Shown here in pieces: positions 7,111 through 15,019 of a DNA stretch of 18,078 nucleotides (its first letter is position 1; each line of letters begins with the position of its first letter). The DNA lies in the NCBI GenBank assembly GCA_019240375.1, contig JAFAYN010000590.1:1-18078 (forward strand), given 5' to 3'. The position numbers were made by a program, and so were the translations under genes. The notes under the pieces are model-generated. The model searched no databases. It was given only the letters and a program-made list of their open reading frames with translations, and was not told where the DNA came from. The DNA comes from Gemmatimonadota bacterium (lineage in GTDB: Bacteria; Gemmatimonadota; Gemmatimonadetes; Longimicrobiales; Longimicrobiaceae).

Positions 7111-8268
7111 TCAGGTCGCGCGAACGTCCAGCAGGCGCGCCAATCCGCTCACGATCTGGTCCGCGGCGTCGGGCCGGCCGCGCTCCCGGGCCCGCTCGGA
7201 AAGGACCCTGCGGCGCTCCGAATCGCCCGCCAGCCCGACCAGCTCGCCCCAGAGCCGGCCGCTCCCCAGCTCGCTCTCCTGCACCATCACGGCGGCCCCG
7301 GCTTCCTGCAGCGCCACCGCGTTGTGGTACTGGTGGTTCGCCGCGGCGGTCGGGAGCGGGACGAGCACGCTGGGGATCCCCCAGGCGCACAGCTCCGCCA
7401 GCGCCATCGCCCCGGCGCGGGAGATCGCCACGTCGGCCCCGGCCAGCGCACGGGGCATGTCCTGGATGTACGGGACGGCGTGCACCCACCCCGCCCCCAG
7501 CTCCGCCAGGCGGGTGGACACGGCCTCGTAGTGCGCCGGGCCGGTGGCCCACAGGATCTCGAACCCTTCCGGGCGTGCGGGGAGGCGGCCCTCCGCCACC
7601 CCCTTCAGGTCGGCGAGGAGCGCTTCGTTGACGGCGCGGGCACCCTGGCTCCCCCCCACCACCAGCGCCACCGTCCCGGCGCCGAGCCCGAAGTGCGAGC
7701 GCGACTCCATCCGGTCGAGGGTGGGATCGGGGGGACGGATCGGGTTCCCCAGCTCGAACACCTCGGTGCGGGGGCCCGGCTTCAGGTAGCGCAGCGCCTC
7801 GGGGAAGGCCAGGTGGATCTGCCGGACCCGCCCGGCCAGGGTGCGGGTCACCAGCCCGGGGAAGGAGTTCTGCTCCTGCACGGCGGTGGGGACGCCGCGC
7901 AGGATCCCCATCGCCACCGCGGGGCCGCTGGCGTACCCCCCCGTCCCCACCACCAGGTCGGGGCGGAAGTCGCGGAACACCTTCGACAGCCCGGTCCACG
8001 AGTGGAAGAGCGAGGGGACCAGCCGCCAGTTCTCCCACGGGCGGGAGCGGCGGATCGGCTCGAAAGGGAGGAGGAGGTGCGGCACCCCGCGCTCGGGGAG
8101 GACGCGCGACTCCACCCCGCGCTTCGCCCCCACGAAGAACACCTCCGCCCGCGGGTCGCGGCGCTGGAAGGCGTCGGCCAGGGCGAGGCCGGGGTACAGG
8201 TGCCCCCCGGTGCCGCCCCCGGCGAAGAGGATGCGCGGCCCGCCGCGCCCGGTGGCCGGGACGCTCAT
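7111..8268 (-). CDS. murG: UDP-GlcNAc transferase MurG (lipid II synthase)
   Basis: MurG transfers GlcNAc from UDP-GlcNAc to lipid I on the cytoplasmic face of the membrane, producing lipid II. The 385-residue GT-B enzyme carries glycine loop 1 FAGGGTGGHLYPGLALA (15-31), loop 2 GTGGYASGP (108-116), the acceptor motif QEQNSFPG (131-138) and VVGGSQGARAVNE (203-215). The UDP-GlcNAc-binding block SRAGAMALAEL (283-293) and the PTAAANHQYHNA segment (306-317) follow. The ATG at 8268 overlaps the ftsW stop (ATGA) and is preceded by a GGGAGGGGG stretch. The frame stays open far upstream through ftsW, but that part is shadow. The next gene, murC, begins 37 bp later. Confidence 0.97.
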   Translation of the reverse strand: MSVPATGRGGPRILFAGGGTGGHLYPGLALADAFQRRDPRAEVFFVGAKRGVESRVLPERGVPHLLLPFEPIRRSRPWENWRLVPSLFHSWTGLSKVFRDFRPDLVVGTGGYASGPAVAMGILRGVPTAVQEQNSFPGLVTRTLAGRVRQIHLAFPEALRYLKPGPRTEVFELGNPIRPPDPTLDRMESRSHFGLGAGTVALVVGGSQGARAVNEALLADLKGVAEGRLPARPEGFEILWATGPAHYEAVSTRLAELGAGWVHAVPYIQDMPRALAGADVAISRAGAMALAELCAWGIPSVLVPLPTAAANHQYHNAVALQEAGAAVMVQESELGSGRLWGELVGLAGDSERRRVLSERARERGRPDAADQIVSGLARLLDVRAT

Positions 8269-9485
8269 CGGGCCCCCTCCCGCCCGGACGACCGGGCGAC
8301 GCTCAGCAGGATCCCCACCGCGGCGAAGTAGGTCAGCAGCGCGCTCCCGCCGTACGAGACGAAGGGGAGGGTGAAGCCGGTGGTGGGGAGGATCGCCAGC
8401 GCCACCCCCATGTGCAGGAACGCGGTGATCGCGATCAGGTTGGTCATCCCCACTGCCAGCAGGTAGCCGAAGCGGTCCGGGGCGCGCGAGGCGATCCGGT
8501 ACCCCACGTAGGCGAAGGCGGCGAAGAGCGCCACCACGAAGAGCACGCCCAGCAGCCCCCACTCTTCCGCGATCATGGAAAAGATGAAGTCGTTGTGCGG
8601 CTCGGGAAGGAACCCGAACTTCTGCCGGCTGTTGCCGAACCCCAGCCCCCCCACCCCGCCGGAGCCGATGGCGATCAGCGACTGGTGGATCTGGTACGAG
8701 ATCCCCTGCGTGTCGGCGGTGGGGTCCAGGAAGGCGATGATGCGCCGCATCCGGTAGCTGGCGTGCTCGATCTGTCCCCAGAGCACCGGGACGGCCGCCA
8801 TCCCCAGGACGATGAAGTGCCCGATCCGCGCCCCCCCGGCGAACAGGACCAGCGCCGCCAGCAGGACGATCAGGAGCGCCGCCGAAAGGTTGGGCTCCAG
8901 AAAGACCAGGAGCACCACCCCCATCCACACCATCAGGAAGGGGAAGAGCCCCTTGCTCAGGGAATGGAGCTTCCCCTCCTTCTTCACCGCCAGCATCGCC
9001 GTCCAGATCACCAGCGCCAGCTTGGCCAGCTCCGAGGGCTGGAAGGAGAGGCCCAGGTCGAGCCAGCGCCGGCTCCCGTTGATGCGCGGGGCGATGGCCT
9101 GCGTCCCCGGGAGGATCACCACCACCAGCATCAGGACGACGGCGGCCAGGATCGGCCAGGCCCACATCCGGTAGCGGCGGTAGTCGATCCGCGACAGCAC
9201 CAGCGCCAGGAAAGTCCCGCCCGCCGCGATGCTGAGCTGCTTGACCGCGTAGTAGTGCCCGGGGTGCCCTTCCCCACGCGCCAGGAAGGCGCTGGCGCTG
9301 TACAGCTCCAGGATCCCGAAAGAGAGGGCGACCAGCGTCAGGAGGACGAGCGCGCCCCCCTCCCACCCCTCGCCCACCGAGCGGACGCCGGCCGCGAGCG
9401 GGGCGGCGGGCGCGCGCGACGGGGCCGGGGACGCGTGGGCCGCCGGGGCGACCCGGCTCCGCGCCTTGCGGACCAGGGTGTTCAT
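8265..9485 (-). CDS. ftsW: Septal peptidoglycan polymerase FtsW (SEDS family)
   Basis: FtsW is the SEDS-family glycosyltransferase that polymerises lipid II at the septum together with FtsI. The 406-residue protein has a 40-residue Ala/Pro-rich cytoplasmic tail and then about ten membrane segments beginning near residue 44. Family motifs include NGSRRWLDLG (136-145), FQPSELAKL (148-156), PEPHNDFIFSMIAEEWG (294-310) with the conserved catalytic Asp299, and LPFVSYGGS (373-381). The EPNLSAAL segment (197-204) replaces the commoner [EQ]PDLGTA. FtsW is preferred over RodA because of its dcw position between murD and murG. The start is well supported by GGAGGT 8 nt upstream, and its ATG overlaps the murD stop (ATGA), as does murG's with its own stop. 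Confidence 0.95.
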   Translation of the reverse strand: MNTLVRKARSRVAPAAHASPAPSRAPAAPLAAGVRSVGEGWEGGALVLLTLVALSFGILELYSASAFLARGEGHPGHYYAVKQLSIAAGGTFLALVLSRIDYRRYRMWAWPILAAVVLMLVVVILPGTQAIAPRINGSRRWLDLGLSFQPSELAKLALVIWTAMLAVKKEGKLHSLSKGLFPFLMVWMGVVLLVFLEPNLSAALLIVLLAALVLFAGGARIGHFIVLGMAAVPVLWGQIEHASYRMRRIIAFLDPTADTQGISYQIHQSLIAIGSGGVGGLGFGNSRQKFGFLPEPHNDFIFSMIAEEWGLLGVLFVVALFAAFAYVGYRIASRAPDRFGYLLAVGMTNLIAITAFLHMGVALAILPTTGFTLPFVSYGGSALLTYFAAVGILLSVARSSGREGAR

Positions 9486-10861
9486 TCTCCTTCACCTCCG
9501 GTGGCGAGCTGCACGAAGCGGCGTCCCCTTTCCTCGTAGTTCGCGAACATGTCGTAGCTGGAGCAGGCCGGCGACAGGAGCACCGCGTCGCCGGGGCGGG
9601 CGATCCCGCGCGCCCGCTCCACCACCTCGTCGAAGCCGCCCGTCACCCGCTCCACCGGGACGTGCCCGGCCAGGTCACTCTCCACCGTCTCCCCCGCCTC
9701 GCCGTAGGCCAGCACGGCGCGCAGCCCGTCGCCCAGGTCGGGGAGCAGCTCCGAGTACGGCTCCCCCTTGTGCCGCCCCCCCAGGAGGAGGACGTAGGGG
9801 CGGGTCATGCTCCGCACCGCCACCCGGGTGGAGGCGATGTTGGTTGCCTTGGAGTCGTTGATCCAGAGCACCCCGTCACGCTCCCCCACCGGCTCCAGCC
9901 GGTGGTGCGGCGCCCGGAAGGTGCGCAGCCCCTCGCGGATCGCCTCGACGGGGGCGTCGGCCAGGCGGGCGGCGATGGCGGCGGCGAGCGCGTTGGCGAC
10001 GTTGTGCGGACCTAGGATCCGCAGCTCGTCCCGGTGCACCAGCACCTCGTCGCGCTCGGGCTGCATGCGCAGCTTGAGGCGCCCGTCCCCGGTCAGGAAG
10101 CCGCCCAGCTCGTCCAGCGCGGGCTGCGTCTCCACCCGGAAGTAGTACCGCTCCCCCGGCGCGTCCCCGATCAGGTCGCGGGCGCGCTCGTCCTCAGCGT
10201 TGAGCACCCAGCGGCTGTCGGCGGCGGCGTTGCGGAAGAGGCGCGCCTTGTCGGCGTAGTAGGCCTCCACGTCCGGGTACCAGTCCAGGTGGTCGGGGGC
10301 CAGGTTGGTGAGCACCCCGATCCCCGGCGCGAAGTCGCGCGTCCCGGCGAGCTGGAAGGAGCTGACCTCCACGATGGCGACCTCCGGCTGCGGCTCGCGC
10401 AGCGCCAGCTCCGACAGGGCGGTGCCGATGTTCCCGCCGGCGGGGGCGTCCCGGCCGGCCGCCTGGAGGACGTGGGAGATCAGCGCGGTGGTGGTGGTCT
10501 TCCCGTTGGTCCCGGTGATGGCGACGACCGGAGCGTCGAGCAGCCCGTACGCGAACTCCACCTCCGCGATCACCGGAACCCCGGCGATCTCCGGGGCGCG
10601 CAGCACCGCGGCGGTCGGGGGGATGCCGGGGCTCAGGACGATCCGGTCGCACGCGGCCAGCTTCGCCAGGTCGTGCCCGCCGGTCTCGGCGTCGCCGCCC
10701 AGGGCGCGCACCTGCTCCGCTGCTTCCCGCGCGGCGGGCGAGTCGCCCGCGTCGCTGGCGTACACCCGCGCGCCCGCGGCCAGCGCCAGCCGCGCCGCCG
10801 CCACTCCGCTCCGAGCCAGCCCCAGGACCCCGACGGTCTCCCCGGCCAGGGAGCGCTTCAT
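9482..10861 (-). CDS. murD: UDP-MurNAc-L-alanine--D-glutamate ligase MurD
   Basis: MurD adds D-glutamate to UDP-MurNAc-L-Ala. The 459-residue product has the N-terminal Rossmann-like VGVLGLARSGVAAARLA (10-26) and the ATP loop ITGTNGKTTTT (115-125). VEVSSFQL (164-171) and the segment with the probable carbamylated lysine (YYADKARLF, K205) follow. HNVANALAA (286-294), NDSKATN (335-341) and the MurD C-terminal signature SPACSSYDMFANYEERG (430-446) complete the set. The DSKATN and SPACSS motifs separate it from MurC, E and F. The ATG at 10861 overlaps the mraY stop (ATGA) and no Shine-Dalgarno sequence is seen, so coupled translation is likely. The frame extends upstream but only as a shadow of mraY. 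Its final codons contain the ftsW ribosome site. Confidence 0.97.
   Translation of the reverse strand: MKRSLAGETVGVLGLARSGVAAARLALAAGARVYASDAGDSPAAREAAEQVRALGGDAETGGHDLAKLAACDRIVLSPGIPPTAAVLRAPEIAGVPVIAEVEFAYGLLDAPVVAITGTNGKTTTTALISHVLQAAGRDAPAGGNIGTALSELALREPQPEVAIVEVSSFQLAGTRDFAPGIGVLTNLAPDHLDWYPDVEAYYADKARLFRNAAADSRWVLNAEDERARDLIGDAPGERYYFRVETQPALDELGGFLTGDGRLKLRMQPERDEVLVHRDELRILGPHNVANALAAAIAARLADAPVEAIREGLRTFRAPHHRLEPVGERDGVLWINDSKATNIASTRVAVRSMTRPYVLLLGGRHKGEPYSELLPDLGDGLRAVLAYGEAGETVESDLAGHVPVERVTGGFDEVVERARGIARPGDAVLLSPACSSYDMFANYEERGRRFVQLATGGEGE
9494..9499 (-). promoter_or_regulatory. Shine-Dalgarno GGAGGT of ftsW inside murD
   Basis: A full GGAGGT on the minus strand, 8 nt before the ftsW ATG, lies within the last codons of murD; a second AAGGAG sits directly at the start. 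It fixes the ftsW start, including its 40-residue N-terminal tail, and suggests ftsW is translated independently as well as by coupling. Confidence 0.75.
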
Positions 10862-11970
10862 CGGATCTTGAGCGTGGCGAAGGCGACCAGCGCGAACATG
10901 ATCCCCAGGATCCAGAAGCGGATGATCACCCGGTTCTCGTGCCACCCGATCTGCTCGAAGTGGTGGTGCAGCGGGGCCATGCGGAAGATGCGCCGGCCGG
11001 TGCCGGTGCGCTTCTTGGTCCACTTGAAGTACAGCGTCTGCGAGGCGACGGAGGCCGCTTCCAGCACGAACACCCCGCCGACGATGGCGAGCAGGAACTC
11101 GGCCTTGAGGAGGACCGAGATCGCCCCCAGCACCCCACCGATGGCGAGCGAGCCGGTGTCGCCCATGAACACCTCGGCCGGGTGGGCGTTGAACCAGAGG
11201 AAGCCCAGGCACCCGCCGCCCAGCGCCACGCAGAAGATCAGCAGCTCGCCGGCACCGGGGAGGTAGAACAGGTTGAGGTAGTCGGACGCGTCCACCCGCC
11301 CCAGGAAGTAGGCGAAGATCCCGAAGGTCATCGCGGCGATGGCCGAGAGCCCCGTCGCCAGGCCATCCAGCCCGTCCGTCAGGTTGACCGCGTTGGAAAA
11401 GGCGGTGATGACGAACACCACGAACAGGACGTACGCCCATGGCTGGAAGGCCAGGTGCCACGACTTGAAGAAGGGGATCTGCGTCCACCCCGCCGGTACG
11501 TCGCTGAAGGCGTGCGGGAAGAGGATCAGCGCCAGCCCGATCAGCACCCCGATCCCCACCTGCCCGATGATCTTGTAGCGCCCCTTGAGCCCCTCGGTCT
11601 TCTTGCGGGCGATCTTGAGGTAGTCGTCCATGAAGCCGACCGTCCCCAGCCACAGGATGGCGACGATGGCCGCCCAGGTGTACGGGTTGTCCAGCTCCGC
11701 CCACAGGAGGGTGGGGATCACCGTCGCCATGACGATCATCACCCCGCCCATGGTGGGGGTCCCCGCCTTCCCCAGGTGGGTGCGCGGCCCCTCGGTGCGG
11801 ACCACCTGCCCCACCTTGAGGATGCGCAGCCGCCGGATGATCCCGGGGCCGAAGTAGAACGCCACCAGGAACGCGGTCACCACCGCTCCCGCCGCCCGGA
11901 AGGTCTGGTAGCGGAAGAGGTTGAAGATCGCGTGGTACTGGGCCAGCGGGACCAGGAGGTGGTAGAGCAC
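10858..11970 (-). CDS. mraY: Phospho-MurNAc-pentapeptide translocase MraY
   Basis: MraY transfers phospho-MurNAc-pentapeptide from UDP to undecaprenyl phosphate, making lipid I in the membrane. The 370-residue polytopic protein aligns to the family end to end. It has the typical N-terminus with FNLFRYQTFRA (16-26), KAGTPTMGGVMI (68-79), and the catalytic aspartates D115/D116 in FMDDYLK. NAVNLTDGLDGLA (193-205), the third acidic residue D271 in FMGDTGSLA, and APLHHHFE (332-339) follow. The GTG start at 11970 matches where family members begin, and no alternative is near. Its leader is unusual: the sequence just upstream is a tandem heptad array (11980-12022) with no Shine-Dalgarno sequence. 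murF ends 92 bp upstream, the largest gap between rsmH and ftsZ. murD overlaps the 3' end. Confidence 0.97.
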   Translation of the reverse strand: MLYHLLVPLAQYHAIFNLFRYQTFRAAGAVVTAFLVAFYFGPGIIRRLRILKVGQVVRTEGPRTHLGKAGTPTMGGVMIVMATVIPTLLWAELDNPYTWAAIVAILWLGTVGFMDDYLKIARKKTEGLKGRYKIIGQVGIGVLIGLALILFPHAFSDVPAGWTQIPFFKSWHLAFQPWAYVLFVVFVITAFSNAVNLTDGLDGLATGLSAIAAMTFGIFAYFLGRVDASDYLNLFYLPGAGELLIFCVALGGGCLGFLWFNAHPAEVFMGDTGSLAIGGVLGAISVLLKAEFLLAIVGGVFVLEAASVASQTLYFKWTKKRTGTGRRIFRMAPLHHHFEQIGWHENRVIIRFWILGIMFALVAFATLKIR

Positions 11971-11979
11971 CGTAGGATA

Positions 11980-12022
11980 GGTTACAGGTTAGTAGGTTAC
12001 AGGTTACAGGTTACAGGTCACA
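11980..12022 (+). repeat. Tandem heptad array, GGTTACA units
   Basis: Six consecutive units read on the plus strand: GGTTACA, GGTTAGTA (8-mer), GGTTACA three times, GGTCACA. On the coding strand this is a TGTAACC array forming the mraY leader. The units can be written as ACAGGTT, sharing the ACAGG core with the neighbouring array in opposite orientation. It is a non-coding microsatellite-like element, more A/T-rich than its surroundings. Confidence 0.9.
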
Positions 12023-12048
12023 GCCGGCGAACCACGAGAGCTTGCAGG

Positions 12049-12083
12049 CTGTCCCCTGTCCCCTATTCCCTGTTCCCTGTTGT
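12049..12083 (-). repeat. Tandem heptad array, ACAGGGA/ACAGGGG units, overlapping murF end
   Basis: Five units read on the plus strand: CTGTCCC twice, CTATTCC, CTGTTCC, CTGTTGT. On the minus strand these are ACAGGGA-type heptads. The array faces the 11980-12022 array across 26 bp, and ACAGGTCACAG (12013-12023) can pair with CTGTCCCCTGT (12049-12059) at 9 of 11 positions. The third unit supplies the murF stop codon, and the following two encode its last residues. Confidence 0.85.
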
Positions 12084-13511
12084 TCCGAAGTCCCGCTCCA
12101 GCAGCGGGAGCCAGCGCTCCAGCGATTCCCCGCGCGACGCCTTGAGCAGGATCGTGGCGTCGCCGCCGATCAGCGGCGCGGCGGCCTCGTACGCTTCCAG
12201 CGGGTCGGCGACGGCGATCAGCCGGTCGCCCAGCGTGGCGGCCAGCGGCACGAAGGCCGTGGCGAAGAGCCCGGTGGCGACCACCCGGTCCACCCCGTTC
12301 CCCACGCGGGTGGCGATCTGCTCGGCGGCCTGCCGGTGCAGCTCGGGCGTCTGGTCGCCCAGCTCGCGCATCGTCCCCACCACCGCCACCTTGGTCCCGT
12401 CCGCGGGGAGAGAGGCGAGGAGGTCGACGGCGGCGGCCAGGCTCGGCGGGTTGGAGTTGTAGCAGTCGGCCAGGACGCGCACCCCGCCGATCCGGTGCCA
12501 CTCGTTGCGCAGCTTGGGACGCGGGACCTTCATCAGCCCGCGCGCGGCGGCCTCCTTCGACACGCCCAGCTCCGTCGCCACGGCGAGGGCGCACAGGGCG
12601 TTGCGGACGTTGTGCCGCCCCGGGAGGGGGAGGTGGACCGGGATCCCCTCCCAGGTCCAGCGGGTGGTCCCGTCGGGGAGCACCTCGATCCCCTCTTCCC
12701 CGCCCTCGGGGTGGACGTCCGCTCCCTCGGTCAGGCCGACCACGCGCACCCGGTACGAGCCGAGCGCGGCGCGGGCGCGCTGCGGGAGCGCGGGAGGGTC
12801 CTCGGCCACCACGGCGACGGCGCCCATCCGCAGTCCGCCGAGCAGCGCCAATTCCTCTTCCAGCACCCCGTTCAGGTCCACCAGCTTTTCCAGGTGCTCC
12901 TCGCCGATGGAGGTGATGATCCCCAGGTCGGGCTCGGCGATGGCGGCGAGGATGGCGATCTCCCCCGGCTCGTTGGTCCCCATCTCCACCACGATGGCCT
13001 CGGCCTCGTCGGGGGCGGCCAGGAGGGTGAGGGGGACGCCGACCTGGTTGTTCAGGTTCCCCTCGGTGGCGTGCACCCGGAAGCGCGCCATCAGCGCGGC
13101 GCGCACCAGGTCCTTGGTGGTGGTCTTCCCGTTGCTCCCGCAGACGGAAACCACCTGCCCGCGCAGGGCGCGGCGGCGGTGGCGCGCCAGGCGCCCCAGG
13201 GCGCGCAGCGTGTCGTCCACCTCGTACAGGCGGAAGCCCTCGGGCGCGTCGTCCGGGCGGCGCGACACCACCGCCCCCAGGGCGCCGGCTTCGGCCGCCT
13301 GCCGGAGGTAGTCGTGCCCGTCGAAGCGCTCCCCCTTCAGCGCGACGAAGAGCGTCCCCGGGGCGATCTTGCGGGTGTCGGTGGTGATCCCGGAGAAGAC
13401 GACGCCCGCGTCGCCCGTCGCACTCTCGGTCCCGCTCCGCGCCCACGCCCGCAGCATCTCGTCTTCCAGCGCCCGCTCGACCTCCGCCCCCGTCCACCGG
13501 AAACCGCTCAC
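12063..13511 (-). CDS. murF: UDP-MurNAc-tripeptide--D-alanyl-D-alanine ligase MurF
   Basis: MurF adds the D-Ala-D-Ala dipeptide to UDP-MurNAc-tripeptide, completing the pentapeptide. The 482-residue product carries the N-terminal SGITTDTRKIAPGTLFVALKG (40-60), the ATP loop VCGSNGKTTTK (123-133), EGNLNNQVGVPLTLL (150-164) and VVEMGTNEPGEI (174-185). HNVRNALCALA (300-310), the MurF-type DCYNSNPPS (349-357) and LLKASRGESLERW (455-467) follow. The GTG start at 13511 overlaps the murE stop (GTGA). The last residues (about 476-482, GTTGNRE) and the TAG stop are encoded by a heptad tandem repeat, so the native C-terminus seems to have been replaced by repeat sequence just past the conserved core. 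Activity should be unaffected. The next gene, mraY, follows after 92 bp of repeats. Confidence 0.96.
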   Translation of the reverse strand: MSGFRWTGAEVERALEDEMLRAWARSGTESATGDAGVVFSGITTDTRKIAPGTLFVALKGERFDGHDYLRQAAEAGALGAVVSRRPDDAPEGFRLYEVDDTLRALGRLARHRRRALRGQVVSVCGSNGKTTTKDLVRAALMARFRVHATEGNLNNQVGVPLTLLAAPDEAEAIVVEMGTNEPGEIAILAAIAEPDLGIITSIGEEHLEKLVDLNGVLEEELALLGGLRMGAVAVVAEDPPALPQRARAALGSYRVRVVGLTEGADVHPEGGEEGIEVLPDGTTRWTWEGIPVHLPLPGRHNVRNALCALAVATELGVSKEAAARGLMKVPRPKLRNEWHRIGGVRVLADCYNSNPPSLAAAVDLLASLPADGTKVAVVGTMRELGDQTPELHRQAAEQIATRVGNGVDRVVATGLFATAFVPLAATLGDRLIAVADPLEAYEAAAPLIGGDATILLKASRGESLERWLPLLERDFGTTGNRE

Positions 13512-15019
13512 GCCACACCTCCCGTCCCGGAAGAAAATGTTTCCCGCCCGGCAATGAGTTCACGGATCACCACCCGCTCGTCGAACGGGTGTTTCTCCGT
13601 CCCCCGGATCTGGTACGTCTCGTGTCCCTTCCCGGCGAGGAGAACCACGTCCCCCGCCTCCCGCGCCTCCGCCAGCGCCCGGCCGATGGCCTCGCGGCGA
13701 TCGAGGAGCCGCAGGCGTTGTGCATCACCCATGCCGCGCTCGATGTCGTCGGCGATGGCTTCCGGGTCTTCGGTGCGCGGGTTGTCGGAGGTGACGATCG
13801 CCAGGTCGGCGAGCTCGGCGGCGATCCGCCCCATCTCCGGGCGCTTGCCGCGGTCGCGGTCGCCGCCGGCGCCGAACACCACGATCAGCCGCCCCGGGGT
13901 GACCTCGCGCACCGCGCGCAGCGCCCCTTCCAGCGCGTCGGGGGTGTGGGCGTAGTCGATCAGCACCGTCCCGGCGACGCCGGGGGTGGGGACGCGCTCC
14001 AGCCGCCCGGGGACCTGGGGGAGCGATTCCAGCCCGGCGACGATCTCGTCCAGCGGCCACCCCAGCCCGTACAGCGCCGCGGCGGCGCCCAGCGCGTTGG
14101 CGACGTTGTACCCGCCGAACAGGGGGAGCCGCACCGGGTGCCCGCCGTCCGGGGTGCGCAGCGTCCACTCCATCCCCCCCGGCCCGACCCGCACCCCCTC
14201 GGCGCGGACCTCGGCGTCGCGCTCCATCCCGAAGCGGAGCGTGCGCCGCCCCTCAGGGGCCTCCGCCCCGTCCCACGCCGGGTCGTCCGCGTTCAGCGCC
14301 GCGACGCCGCCGGGCTTGAGCAGGTCGAGGAGGCGGAGCTTGGCGGCCCGGTACTCCGCCATCGTCCCGTGGTAGTCCAGGTGGTCGCGGGTCAGGTTGG
14401 TGAGCACCGCCGCATCGAAGCGCGCCGCGGCGGCCCGCCCCTGGTGCAGCGCGTGCGAGGACACCTCCATCGCCACTCCTCGCACCCCGTCGTCGGCCAG
14501 GCGCCGCAGCCACTCCGCCGTCTCGACGGGACCGGGAGTGGTCAGCCCCTCGGTACCGGGGATCACAGCGCCGTCCGCGCCCACCGCGCCCAGCGTCCCG
14601 ATGGAAGCCGCCGGGGCGCGCCGCCCCAGGAGGTGGCGGAAGATCGCCGCGCTGGTGGTCTTGCCGTTCGTCCCGGTGATCCCCACCAGCGTCAGCTCGT
14701 CCCACGGGTCGCCCCAGAACTCGGCGGCGGCGTAGGCAGCGGCGAGCCGCCCGTCCGTCACCTCGAGCTGCGGGATCGGGAGCCCCGGCTCCGGCCGCTC
14801 CACCGTGGCGGCGACCGCGCCGCGCGCCGCCACCTCCGGGAGGAAGCGGTGCCCGTCCCCCGCATTGCCGGCCACCGCGCAGAAGAGCGACCCCGTCTTC
14901 ACCTTTCGCGAGTCCGCCGTCACCCCGCGGACCACTCCCCCCGCCGCGGCGGGGCGCTTCAGCACCCCTTCGCGCTCCAGGCGCGCCGCGATCCTCCCCA
15001 CCTCCACCGTCCGCTCCAT
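13508..15019 (-). CDS. murE: UDP-MurNAc-L-Ala-D-Glu--meso-diaminopimelate ligase MurE
   Basis: MurE adds the third stem-peptide residue. The 503-residue product has VRGVTADSRKVKTGSLFCAV (30-49), the ATP loop GITGTNGKTTSA (113-124), MEVSSHAL (184-191) and TNLTRDHLDYHGTM (207-220). The probable carbamylated lysine is K227 in YRAAKLRLL. IDYAHTPDAL (344-353), the substrate motif DNPR (402-405) and AGKGHETYQ (452-460) follow. DNPR is the signature of meso-diaminopimelate-adding MurE, against DDNP-type variants in lysine-adding enzymes, so the wall is probably of the mDAP type. The ATG at 15019 shares a base with the ftsI stop (TGATG), and the 3' end overlaps murF by 4 bp. The open frame upstream to 15859 is shadow of ftsI. 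Confidence 0.97.
   Translation of the reverse strand: MERTVEVGRIAARLEREGVLKRPAAAGGVVRGVTADSRKVKTGSLFCAVAGNAGDGHRFLPEVAARGAVAATVERPEPGLPIPQLEVTDGRLAAAYAAAEFWGDPWDELTLVGITGTNGKTTSAAIFRHLLGRRAPAASIGTLGAVGADGAVIPGTEGLTTPGPVETAEWLRRLADDGVRGVAMEVSSHALHQGRAAAARFDAAVLTNLTRDHLDYHGTMAEYRAAKLRLLDLLKPGGVAALNADDPAWDGAEAPEGRRTLRFGMERDAEVRAEGVRVGPGGMEWTLRTPDGGHPVRLPLFGGYNVANALGAAAALYGLGWPLDEIVAGLESLPQVPGRLERVPTPGVAGTVLIDYAHTPDALEGALRAVREVTPGRLIVVFGAGGDRDRGKRPEMGRIAAELADLAIVTSDNPRTEDPEAIADDIERGMGDAQRLRLLDRREAIGRALAEAREAGDVVLLAGKGHETYQIRGTEKHPFDERVVIRELIAGRETFSSGTGGVA

Noticed and set aside
8269..9495. N-terminal extension of the murG frame through ftsW, suggesting a fusion
   Set aside because: The extension is a frame-shifted shadow of ftsW. 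MurG homology begins exactly at the ATG at 8268, which overlaps the ftsW stop.
11980..12083. CRISPR array
   Set aside because: Units are only 7 bp and directly adjoining, with no unique spacers and no cas genes.
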